Positions 1-5,622 of a stretch of 5,622 nucleotides of DNA are shown here, piece by piece. The notes below the pieces were generated by a model. It was not told the DNA's origin and searched no databases. It saw only the letters and a program-made list of their open reading frames with translations. Numbering within the stretch: position 1 is the stretch's first letter; the number at the start of each line of letters is the position of its first letter. A program made the position numbers and the translations under genes. Origin of the DNA: Bifidobacterium breve (GTDB lineage Bacteria > Actinomycetota > Actinomycetes > S36-B12); assembly GCA_943328365.2 (NCBI GenBank), contig CALPZT020000128.1, forward strand, positions 1 through 5,622. Direction: 5' to 3'.

Positions 1-1289
1 GCGCTCACCTCGCCCTTCGCGACGAGCTCGTTGAATGCGAGCCCCGCCTTGTCGCGCTCGCCGTAGCCGAGCCAGCAGATGCGAGCGGGCAGGCCCTGGA
101 ACGCGACGCGCTCCTGCGCCATGGTGATCCAACGGCGCAGGTGGTCGTTCTCGGGGACGAGCTCGAGGACCGCGCGGTCGGTGCGGTGGATGTCCTTGGG
201 ATCACCGGAGAGCGCGACCCAGCGGAATGGGCCCTTGCCCTCGCAGAACAGCGGGCGGATGTATGCGGGGATGAACCCGGGGAACGAGAAGGCGCGGTTG
301 TAGCCGCCCTTTCGCGCTTCGTCGCGGATCGAGTTGCCATAGTCGAAGACCTCGGCGCCGGCGTCCATGAATCCGACCATGGCCTCGACATGCTTGGCCA
401 TGGACTCCTGCGCCCGGTCGGTGAACTCCTCGGGCTTCTTATCGGCGTACTCGCGGGCCTCGGCGACGTCGAACCCCTCGGGCACGTAGTACAGCGGATC
501 ATGGGCAGAGGTCTGATCGGTGACGATGTCGGCCGGCACTCCCCGGCGCAGCAGTTCGGGGATGATCGTTGCTGCATTGCCCACGACGCCTACCGAGAGG
601 GCCCGGCGGTCGTTCTTGGCCTTGAGCACGCGGTCGATTGCATCGTCGAGGTTGTCGGCGATCTCGTCGAGGTAGCGGGTCTCGACGCGACGCTTCAGGC
701 GCGTGCCGTCGATGTCGATCATGAGGCAGACGCCCTCGTTCATCGTGACGGCCAGTGGCTGGGCGCCGCCCATGCCTCCGCACCCGGCGGTGACCGTGAG
801 GGTGCCGGCGAGCGTGCCGCCGAAGCGCTTGGCCGCGACCGCGGCGAAGGTCTCGTACGTGCCCTGGAGGATGCCCTGGGTGCCGATGTAGATCCATGAG
901 CCCGCGGTCATCTGCCCGTACATCGTCAGGCCGAGCTGCTCGAGCCGGCGGAACTCGGGCCAGGTCGCCCAGTCGCCGACGAGATTGGAGTTCGCGATGA
1001 GCACGCGCGGTGCCCACTCGTGTGTCTCCATGACGCCGACCGGCTTGCCAGACTGCACGAGCAGAGTCTGGTCCTGCTTCAGGTTGGTGAGGGTACGGAC
1101 GATGGCGTCGAAGCTCGCCCAGTTGCGCGCCGCCTTGCCGGTGCCGCCGTAGACGACGAGCTCGTCGGGATGCTCGGCGACATCGGGGTCGAGGTTGTTC
1201 TGCAGCATGCGCAGGGCGGCCTCGGTCTGCCAGTTCTGGGCGGTGAGCGTGGTGCCGATGGGGGAGCGCACGGGGCGGGGTCCGGTCAT
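1..1289 (-). CDS. hutU: Urocanate hydratase (urocanase), C-terminus cut off by window edge
   Basis: Cytosolic NAD-dependent enzyme that adds water to urocanate to give 4-imidazolone-5-propanoate, the second step of histidine degradation to glutamate. Reading the minus strand from ATG at 1289-1287 gives 429 uninterrupted codons. Family hallmarks are YGGTGKAARNW (residues 47-57), QSGKPVGV (79-86), the glycine-rich GCGGMGGAQP (169-178) of the NAD-binding region, and the urocanase signature FQGLPARICW, whose cysteine (residue 405, codon at 75-77) matches the active-site cysteine near position 410 of the Pseudomonas enzyme. Urocanases are about 550-560 residues, so roughly 125 C-terminal residues lie outside the window. 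The start is supported by a GGTGGA-type ribosome binding site (complement of 1298-1303) 8 nt upstream. It is divergent from an IclR-type regulator, which fits histidine-inducible control. No frameshift is seen. Several long antisense frames over it are by-products of high GC. Confidence 0.97.
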   Translation of the reverse strand, partial: MTGPRPVRSPIGTTLTAQNWQTEAALRMLQNNLDPDVAEHPDELVVYGGTGKAARNWASFDAIVRTLTNLKQDQTLLVQSGKPVGVMETHEWAPRVLIANSNLVGDWATWPEFRRLEQLGLTMYGQMTAGSWIYIGTQGILQGTYETFAAVAAKRFGGTLAGTLTVTAGCGGMGGAQPLAVTMNEGVCLMIDIDGTRLKRRVETRYLDEIADNLDDAIDRVLKAKNDRRALSVGVVGNAATIIPELLRRGVPADIVTDQTSAHDPLYYVPEGFDVAEAREYADKKPEEFTDRAQESMAKHVEAMVGFMDAGAEVFDYGNSIRDEARKGGYNRAFSFPGFIPAYIRPLFCEGKGPFRWVALSGDPKDIHRTDRAVLELVPENDHLRRWITMAQERVAFQGLPARICWLGYGERDKAGLAFNELVAKGEVS

Positions 1290-1318
1290 GGGGCCATTCC
1301 ACCGCTCCGATGCCCGTT

Positions 1319-1345
1319 TCGACAGACTGTCGGGTGGTTTACTGT
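1319..1345 (+). promoter_or_regulatory. Weak promoter candidate for the IclR gene
   Basis: A -35-like TCGACA (1319-1324) and a -10-like TACTGT (1340-1345) are separated by only 15 bp, so the match is poor. If it is real, transcription would begin near 1352, inside the 14-bp palindrome, a position that would permit autoregulation by occlusion. No convincing promoter for hutU could be picked out on the other strand. Confidence 0.22.
1320..1332. promoter_or_regulatory. Second inverted repeat in the hutU/iclR intergenic region
   Basis: CGACAGACTGTCG is a perfect 6-bp inverted repeat around one central base, lying 12 bp left of the 14-bp palindrome. It overlaps the weak -35-like element for the regulator gene and sits 31 bp upstream of the hutU start. 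It could be an operator for a second regulator or a further subsite for the IclR protein. Its sequence differs from the other palindrome, so one protein binding both is not assured. Confidence 0.35.
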
Positions 1346-1358
1346 CTCGGATACGAGA
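1345..1358. promoter_or_regulatory. Putative IclR-type (HutR-like) operator, 14-bp palindrome
   Basis: TCTCGGATACGAGA has perfect 5-bp arms (TCTCG/CGAGA) around a 4-bp centre. It lies in the 94-bp space between divergent hutU and the IclR-family gene, 25 bp upstream of the latter's GTG. Length and symmetry fit IclR-family operators. As I recall it, the hut-locus site of the corynebacterial IclR regulator HutR is a 14-bp palindrome with TCT...AGA ends and an AT core, which this resembles but does not equal. Binding is inferred. Confidence 0.5.
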
Positions 1359-1383
1359 TTCATCGGGTGGCGGGAGGACGGAC

Positions 1384-2172
1384 GTGACGGGAAATGTGCC
1401 GGCGGCGACTCGCACGCTCACCGTGCTCCGGGCGCTCGCGTCCGCAGCGTCACCGCTCACAGCCGCGAGCCTGGCCCGTGACCTCGGCCTGCCGCGATCA
1501 TCGATGTACCACCTGCTCTCGGCCATGGAGGACGCCGGCTTCGTCGCCCACTTCCCTGAGGAGGGGCGCTGGGGCCTCGGAGTCGCCGCGTTCGAGGTGG
1601 GCGCGGCGTACTTGCGGCACGATCCCCTCGAACGGCTCGCTCGCCCGCCGATCCAGCGCCTTGCAGCCGAGGTAGCGCAGATCATCCCCGCGGTGGCCCA
1701 TCTCGGCGTACTGCACGGCAGCGAGACGCTCTACCTGCTCAAGGAGGCGCCCTCGACCCCGGTGACCATCGTTGCTGAAGTGGGGGTGCGCCTCCCGGCG
1801 TCGCTCACGGCATCGGGCAGGGCGATGCTCGCCGACCTGCCGGCGGCCCAGGTGCGGGCACTCTTCCCCCGCAATGACTCGTTCATCGATCGGACGGGAC
1901 TCGGGCCGATGACCCTTCGTTCGCTCAATGCGCTGCTCGCGGAAGAGCGGGCCCGAGGGTGGGCGCAGGAGGACGGCTTCATCACTGCCGGCCTCGCCTC
2001 GGTCGCGGTGGCTGCCCACGATCACGGGGGCCGGCCGGCGGCGTCCGTCGGTCTCACGTTTCGCTCAGACCACGCTGATGAACGGACGCGCGAGGCCCTC
2101 GCAGCGTGTGCCCGGCGATGTGCTCGGGAGATCTCCCGCCGCCTGAGCGGATCCAGCAGTAGCATTCGCTGA
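1384..2172 (+). CDS. IclR-family transcriptional regulator, probable regulator of the hut genes
   Basis: A 262-residue DNA-binding regulator, normal length for IclR proteins. Residues ~9-66 form the winged helix-turn-helix, with the recognition segment in SLARDLGLPRSSMYHLLSAM (residues 29-48). Residues ~75-255 are the IclR effector-binding domain, marked by GVRLPASLTASGRAMLA (134-150) and the EDGFITAGLASVAVAA stretch (196-211). The GTG at 1384 is chosen because GGGAGGA (1372-1378) lies 5 nt upstream and the HTH then begins about where it should. The longer frame running back to 1195 overlaps hutU and adds non-family sequence. Its divergence from hutU, and the precedent of the IclR-type HutR in corynebacterial histidine utilisation, suggest it senses histidine or urocanate and controls hutU; that role is inferred. 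Its TGA shares one base with the next gene's ATG, so the two are probably co-transcribed. Confidence 0.93.
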   Translation: MTGNVPAATRTLTVLRALASAASPLTAASLARDLGLPRSSMYHLLSAMEDAGFVAHFPEEGRWGLGVAAFEVGAAYLRHDPLERLARPPIQRLAAEVAQIIPAVAHLGVLHGSETLYLLKEAPSTPVTIVAEVGVRLPASLTASGRAMLADLPAAQVRALFPRNDSFIDRTGLGPMTLRSLNALLAEERARGWAQEDGFITAGLASVAVAAHDHGGRPAASVGLTFRSDHADERTREALAACARRCAREISRRLSGSSSSIR

Positions 2173-3128
2173 TGTTTCGGCGACGATCACGATCTTCTGT
2201 CGTGTTTCGCACGGCCATGTTCGTCGTCGCAGTGAGCATCGCGGGCGTCGTCCTCGCGCAAGTTCCCGTGTCTGCAGCCGTCTCAGGTGGGCCGTGCTCG
2301 AAGCTGGGAGCCAAGGCGAAGAGCGGAGCAGCCGCGCTCGTCTGCGTGAAGTCGGGCGGCAGGCTCGTGTGGCGGCGAGCCAACACTTCCGGAGCAGCAG
2401 GCAAGGTTCCGTCTGTTCCTTCCTCAGCGACCTGGCAATGGGACCACGCGAGGTCCGCATGGACGCCAACAGGCGCGCCGCCGAAGTGCACGGACCCGAT
2501 CATCCCGGCCGGCGGACTCCTTGACTTTGGCAGTGCGGTATCGATCCTTCAGCCCGGCCAGAGCAGAGGGGGCAGCTTCAAGCCCCACGGTGGCGTCCGC
2601 TGGTCGAATTACGGCGAGTACGTTTCCGGAGTCCGCATCACCGTGCCCTTCGACGGCGTCGTGACGAAGGCCTGGCACTACACAACCGGCGGCACGTACC
2701 AGTTCGGTGTCGACATCGTGAATCCATGCGGATTCATGGTGCGACTCGGCCACCTGCGCACGCCATCCCCGGCCTTCAGCACGATCCTCGCAACCCTGGG
2801 CTCGGCAGCGCCGGATGACTCCCGCGAAACCTTGTTGAACCCGCCGGTCACGGTGAAGGCCGGCGCCGTCATCGCCACCGAGGTGGGCAACCCTGATCCG
2901 TCCAATCCCGATTTCCTCGGTTCGTACATCGACTTCGGACTGCTCGACCTGCGCTCTCCCAACACGCCCCCCGGCGCGTCATCTGCGACGAACGCCGCCA
3001 ACGAGTATTCACTGTTCTCCGTCTGCTGGTACGAGGCCGAGTACCTTGCTGCCGCCGATCGCATGATCGCTGCTGCCCTGCCGTTCTCAGGCGGTGACCC
3101 AAGCAGTGCGTACTGCCGCCGCAGATAG
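2172..3128 (+). CDS. Exported protein with degenerate M23/LytM-like domain
   Basis: A 318-residue protein with a signal peptide: arginine-rich start (FRRRSR), hydrophobic core ~16-30, and probable cleavage near V33-S34-A35. Residues ~40-70 carry a short two-cysteine module (C42, C58) ending in RLVWRRA, a pattern I associate with secreted actinobacterial proteins of unknown role. Residues ~135-262 follow the order of an M23 peptidase fold: a PHGG segment (H139), PFDGVVTKAW, GFMVRLGHL (H194), VKAGAVIATEVGN, then SYIDFGLLDL where an HxH pair would be expected. The D of HxxxD and both final histidines appear replaced (R143, Y252, D254), so metalloendopeptidase activity is unlikely. The six cysteines (42, 58, 106, 186, 285, 315) could form disulfides outside the membrane. 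The ATG overlaps the regulator's stop by one base and has no strong ribosome binding site, suggesting translational coupling. An ATG at 2217 would shorten the signal peptide. The M23 relation is by pattern only. Confidence 0.82.
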   Translation: MFRRRSRSSVVFRTAMFVVAVSIAGVVLAQVPVSAAVSGGPCSKLGAKAKSGAAALVCVKSGGRLVWRRANTSGAAGKVPSVPSSATWQWDHARSAWTPTGAPPKCTDPIIPAGGLLDFGSAVSILQPGQSRGGSFKPHGGVRWSNYGEYVSGVRITVPFDGVVTKAWHYTTGGTYQFGVDIVNPCGFMVRLGHLRTPSPAFSTILATLGSAAPDDSRETLLNPPVTVKAGAVIATEVGNPDPSNPDFLGSYIDFGLLDLRSPNTPPGASSATNAANEYSLFSVCWYEAEYLAAADRMIAAALPFSGGDPSSAYCRRR

Positions 3129-3175
3129 GCACGGCCGGGTATTCCTGCGGGGTCGAAACGCCTACTGAGCCCGAG

Positions 3176-3205
3176 TTGTGCCGACAGGCTGGCATTGCCT
3201 AGCAT
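3176..3205 (+). promoter_or_regulatory. Candidate promoter for the decarboxylase gene
   Basis: TTGTGC (3176-3181) and TAGCAT (3200-3205) are spaced 18 bp apart and resemble housekeeping-sigma -35 and -10 boxes, the -10 better than the -35. They lie in the 169-bp gap between the exported protein and the decarboxylase and would give a leader of about 85 nt before the GTG at 3298. Otherwise the gap shows only an 8-bp inverted repeat (3180-3187 / 3235-3242) and no clear terminator. Confidence 0.33.
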
Positions 3206-3297
3206 CGGTGCTCCGGCGCCCGCTGGCAGGTCGACTGTCGGCGCGCCGATCCGCGATTGCCCCACCGGCTCGCGGACCAGCCGAAAGGCCCTCCGGC

Positions 3298-4701
3298 GTG
3301 ACCACTGATCAGGACTTTTCCGTTCGATTCCCCGCCGATGCCGATCGAATGCACCGCTTCGATCCGGAGATGACCGCGATGATCCTCGAATATGTCGAGG
3401 AGCGACTTGCGATCACCGAGACCCCTGTCGACGGGCTCGGCGATCGCAGCGATCTCGAAGAGGCTGTTGCCGGGCTCATCGGCGATGATCCGCGCGATGC
3501 CCGTGAAGTTCTCGACATCTACGTCGAGCACATGGCCGACACGATCCTGTCGGCCGATAGCCCGCGCTTCTTCGCCTTCATCCCGGCCGCGCCGACGAAG
3601 GCCTCGCTCCTGTTCGACATGGTGGTCTCGGCTGCGTCCCTCCAGGGCTGCTCGTGGCTCGAGGCCGCCGGCGCCGTCATCGCGGAGAACCAGGCACTTC
3701 GCGTGATGTCTGACATCGCAGGCATGCCCGCCACCTCGGGGGGAGTGTTCGTCTCAGGCGGTTCGGCAGGCAACCTCTCGGCACTCGTCGTCGCCCGCGA
3801 CATGGCCCGTCGAAAGCGCATCGAGCTTGGCCTGCCGGAGATTCGAATGCGCGTCGTCGTGAGCGATCAGGCGCACTCCTCCATTCGCAACGCCCTGAAC
3901 ATCACCGGGATGGATGCGCTCATCGTGCCCACCCTCGACGGCAGGTTGGAGGGGCGATTCCTACGCGGGGCCCTCGCCGCCGATCATGATCTGAGCGATG
4001 TCGCGGCGATCGTCGCGACGTGCGGCACCACGAATGCCGGGATCATCGACGATCTCGCCTCCGCGGCCGACGTTGCGGCGGAGCACGACTGGTGGTTCCA
4101 TGTCGATGGCGCCTACGGCGGCGCAGGCATGCTCTCCGCCCGGATTCGCGATCGCTACATCGGCGTCGAGCGCGCCGACTCCCTCGTCATGGATCCGCAC
4201 AAGTGGTGGTTTGCCCCCTTTGACTCCGCTGCGCTCATCTACCGCGAGCCCCGCCTCGCGAAGTCGGTGCACACCCAGGACGCCGCCTACCTCGACGTCA
4301 TCCACGAGGACGACGACGACTTCAACCCGAGTGACCTCGCCTACCACCTCACGAGGCGTGCTCGCGGGATGGCCCTGTGGTTCTCGATGGCAGTGAACGG
4401 GCTCAACGCCTACCGCGATGCCGTCGACCACGCGCTCATGATGGCGACCTATGCGGCGGACCGCATCGAGGAGCACCCGGATCTCCACCTCCTGCACCGA
4501 CCCGACCTATCGGTCGTCCTCTTCCGTCGTGTCGGGTGGCTGCACGCTGACTACGAGGAATGGGGCCAGCGTCTTCTGCGCGACCAGACCGCATTCGTCA
4601 CCCACAGCGCCTGGCGCGGAGAGACCGTCGCCCGCCTGGTGTTCTTGCACCCGGGCACGACGACCGCAATGGTCGACGAGGTGCTCGCGACCCTGCGGTA
4701 G
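3298..4701 (+). CDS. Group II PLP-dependent amino acid decarboxylase
   Basis: A 467-residue cytosolic enzyme of the aromatic-L-amino-acid/histidine/glutamate decarboxylase superfamily, which removes the alpha-carboxylate of an amino acid to give an amine. Visible in order are GGSAGNLSAL (154-163, phosphate binding), H193 in SDQAHSS (stacks on the PLP ring), TCGTTNAGIIDDL (241-253), HVDGAYGG (268-275, D270 contacting the pyridine nitrogen) and DPHKWWF (299-305), whose K302 forms the Schiff base. Y331, exactly 29 residues after the lysine, matches the catalytic-loop tyrosine of animal DOPA decarboxylase (K303/Y332), supporting true decarboxylation. The length is typical of the family. GTG 3298 is preferred because GAAAGG (3283-3288) lies 9 nt upstream and FPADADRMHRF follows soon after. 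A frame open back to GTG 3178 would add 40 atypical residues. Substrate is unresolved; the nearby hut genes make histidine one candidate. An acidic run (E337-D341) in the loop is notable. Confidence 0.93.
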   Translation: MTTDQDFSVRFPADADRMHRFDPEMTAMILEYVEERLAITETPVDGLGDRSDLEEAVAGLIGDDPRDAREVLDIYVEHMADTILSADSPRFFAFIPAAPTKASLLFDMVVSAASLQGCSWLEAAGAVIAENQALRVMSDIAGMPATSGGVFVSGGSAGNLSALVVARDMARRKRIELGLPEIRMRVVVSDQAHSSIRNALNITGMDALIVPTLDGRLEGRFLRGALAADHDLSDVAAIVATCGTTNAGIIDDLASAADVAAEHDWWFHVDGAYGGAGMLSARIRDRYIGVERADSLVMDPHKWWFAPFDSAALIYREPRLAKSVHTQDAAYLDVIHEDDDDFNPSDLAYHLTRRARGMALWFSMAVNGLNAYRDAVDHALMMATYAADRIEEHPDLHLLHRPDLSVVLFRRVGWLHADYEEWGQRLLRDQTAFVTHSAWRGETVARLVFLHPGTTTAMVDEVLATLR

Positions 4702-4756
4702 GCCATGCGAGGGTTCCTGGGGCGTCCGGTTAGATGGGCGCGTGGGAGAGTTGCTG

Positions 4757-5419
4757 ATGAGGGTGGTTCCGCTCGGGATAGGCGCGGCTTTCACACCCTC
4801 GCTGCTCGCCCTGCAGATTCTCGTCGTCTCCGGGGATCCTTGGCGTCGCAGGGCTCTCGCGGTGGCCGTGGGGTCGGGGTTGGCCTTCGGGATCGTGGGC
4901 CTGCTCTTCTTCCTCGGCTTCGCGCAGTTGCCGGTTCGCTCGACTGCGCCGAGCAGCCCCGATGTCATCGGAGGCCTCATCCGGCTCGGGGCTGCGGGAG
5001 TCCTCACAATCGCGAGCGTCTACCTGTTCTGGCCCCACCCCGCGCTCCAGGCGCGTGTCGAAGCCGGGATCAAGGCCCGGTCAGCGCGGGCGTCGCTTCT
5101 CGTGTTCTTCACGATGGCATTCCTGCTCAGCATCAAGGACATCTCGTCCTTCGTCCTGCTCATCCCGGCACTTCATGACATCGCCGTATCTCCGGTGTCA
5201 CTCCTCGCGAGGATCATCGCACTCGTCGTCCTCTACGCACTTGCGCTCATCGGGGTGCTCGCGCCCCCGGCGGCACGACTCATCCTCGGTCGTCGGGCGA
5301 ACGGAGCGATGCAGGCGATCTACCGGTTCACCATGGACAACCAGTTCAGGAGTGTCGGGGTGGTCTCGGCGGTGATGACGGTCTACCTCGTCGTTACCGG
5401 GATCTCCGAGCTTCGGTAG
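4757..5419 (+). CDS. GAP/SfLAP-type six-helix membrane protein
   Basis: A 220-residue integral membrane protein with hydrophobic segments at about 5-25, 33-56, 71-92, 109-139 (probably a helix plus a re-entrant piece), 149-171 and 197-216. A conserved-looking intramembrane KDISSFVLLIPALHDIA (127-143) follows FTMAFLLSI. This layout, with a PAL/HDIA segment mid-protein, fits the GAP/Sap (sulfolipid-1-addressing protein) family. Mycobacterial members of that family help move glycolipids across the membrane; other members are of unknown substrate. ATG 4757 is chosen because GGGAGAG (4744-4750) sits 6 nt upstream. A GTG at 4742 is in frame but lacks such a site, and sequence further upstream is the decarboxylase read in another frame. 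It begins 55 bp after the decarboxylase on the same strand, so co-transcription is plausible and export of the amine product or a derivative can be imagined. Assignment rests on pattern recognition; a LysE-like exporter is the alternative. Confidence 0.78.
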   Translation: MRVVPLGIGAAFTPSLLALQILVVSGDPWRRRALAVAVGSGLAFGIVGLLFFLGFAQLPVRSTAPSSPDVIGGLIRLGAAGVLTIASVYLFWPHPALQARVEAGIKARSARASLLVFFTMAFLLSIKDISSFVLLIPALHDIAVSPVSLLARIIALVVLYALALIGVLAPPAARLILGRRANGAMQAIYRFTMDNQFRSVGVVSAVMTVYLVVTGISELR

Positions 5420-5434
5420 CGAGGGCTGTCGCGT

Positions 5435-5622
5435 TCAGTCGGTAAGGCCGGCCTTGCGCAGGAGCTTCCAGGCGAGGGGGAGGAGCCCCGCGGCGGCGAG
5501 AATCTTCAGGGCGTCACCGACGAGGAAGTCGCGAACGCCATAGGACCACGCCGACTCGGCGCCGAACCACGGCAGGCCGGTCGAGTACTTCAGCCAAGCC
5601 GTGCCGATCACGTAGATGACGA
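5435..5622 (-). CDS. bioY: BioY-type biotin transporter S component, C-terminal fragment
   Basis: Only the last 61 codons plus stop (complement of 5435-5437) are in the window; the gene continues past the right edge. The translated tail contains VIYVIGTAWLKYSTG, then WSYGVRDFLVGDALKILAAA and LPLAWKLLRKAGLTD at the end. This matches the last part of BioY proteins: a helix with YxIGxxWL, a loop, then PFLxGDxLKxxLA before the final helix. BioY is the substrate-binding membrane subunit of the energy-coupling-factor biotin importer and is about 190-200 residues long, so roughly a third is visible. The gene is convergent with the membrane-protein gene, with 15 bp between the two stops. The bioM/bioN partners, if present, are not in view. 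Confidence 0.85.
   Translation of the reverse strand, partial: VIYVIGTAWLKYSTGLPWFGAESAWSYGVRDFLVGDALKILAAAGLLPLAWKLLRKAGLTD

Noticed and set aside
141..899. Long plus-strand open frame (252 codons) opposite hutU
   Set aside because: It is antisense to a clear urocanase. Its open length is explained by high-GC codon bias, its composition is dominated by V/G/D/A/R as expected for such shadows, and no ribosome binding site or family motif is seen.
499..1302. Minus-strand 267-codon frame overlapping hutU in another phase
   Set aside because: The product is rich in R, H, P and A, typical of an off-frame reading, while the hutU frame carries all urocanase motifs.
1195..1383. N-terminal extension of the IclR regulator back to 1195
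   Set aside because: It would overlap the hutU coding region and span the operator-like palindromes. GTG 1384 has a good ribosome binding site and fits family length.
3180..3242. CCGACAG/CTGTCGG repeat upstream of the decarboxylase resembling the 1320-1332 palindrome
   Set aside because: The arms are 47 bp apart, and CTGTCG also occurs inside coding sequence and elsewhere (2197, 3425, 3547, 5426), so the similarity is within chance for this base composition.
3178..3297. N-terminal extension of the decarboxylase to GTG 3178
   Set aside because: The extra 40 residues (R/P/A-rich) look non-coding and would place the start upstream of the predicted -10 box. GTG 3298 has GAAAGG at good spacing.
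4451..4756. Upstream extension of the membrane protein into the decarboxylase gene
   Set aside because: That part is rich in R/S/T/P and is the decarboxylase read in another frame. Hydrophobic sequence begins only after ATG 4757.
1..5622. CRISPR arrays, tRNA/rRNA genes, insertion sequences, riboswitches
   Set aside because: No regularly spaced repeats, cloverleaf-like sequence, transposase motifs or terminal inverted repeats were seen by eye on either strand. The bioY 5' end, where a regulatory site might be, is outside the window.

Overview
This window comes from a high-GC bacterium, most likely an actinobacterium. The reasons are the strong G/C preference at third codon positions, GTG starts with short purine-rich ribosome binding sites, an IclR-type regulator divergent from a urocanase gene, and a membrane protein of the GAP/SfLAP (sulfolipid-1-addressing protein) type, a family concentrated in Actinobacteria. 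The genus cannot be fixed from the sequence alone. Genes are tightly packed: four complete and two cut-off protein genes, with no RNA gene, CRISPR array or mobile element visible.

Left part (1-1289, minus strand): the first ~429 codons of urocanate hydratase (hutU), second enzyme of histidine degradation. Its C-terminal quarter, and any hutH/hutI neighbours, lie beyond the left edge. A 94-bp divergent intergenic region (1290-1383) holds two inverted repeats. It is followed on the plus strand by an IclR-family regulator (1384-2172), the obvious candidate to control hutU. The regulator's stop overlaps the start of an exported protein (2172-3128) that looks like a degenerate M23/LytM-type domain lacking most metal ligands.

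Middle part (3298-4701): a complete group II pyridoxal-phosphate amino acid decarboxylase with its Schiff-base lysine, PLP-stacking histidine, pyridine-binding aspartate and a catalytic-loop tyrosine. Its substrate is not determined. Because it lies next to a histidine-catabolism locus, histidine is one candidate among several. After 55 bp comes a six-helix membrane protein of the GAP/SfLAP type (4757-5419), possibly co-transcribed with it.

Right edge (5435-5622, minus strand): the C-terminal 61 codons of a BioY-type biotin transporter S component, convergent with the membrane protein and only 15 bp away.

The points most worth a second look are the 14-bp operator-like palindrome between hutU and iclR, the one-base overlap of a regulator with an exported pseudo-peptidase, and the orphan decarboxylase/membrane protein pair. 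No clearly new multi-gene system is evident; most genes belong to known families.
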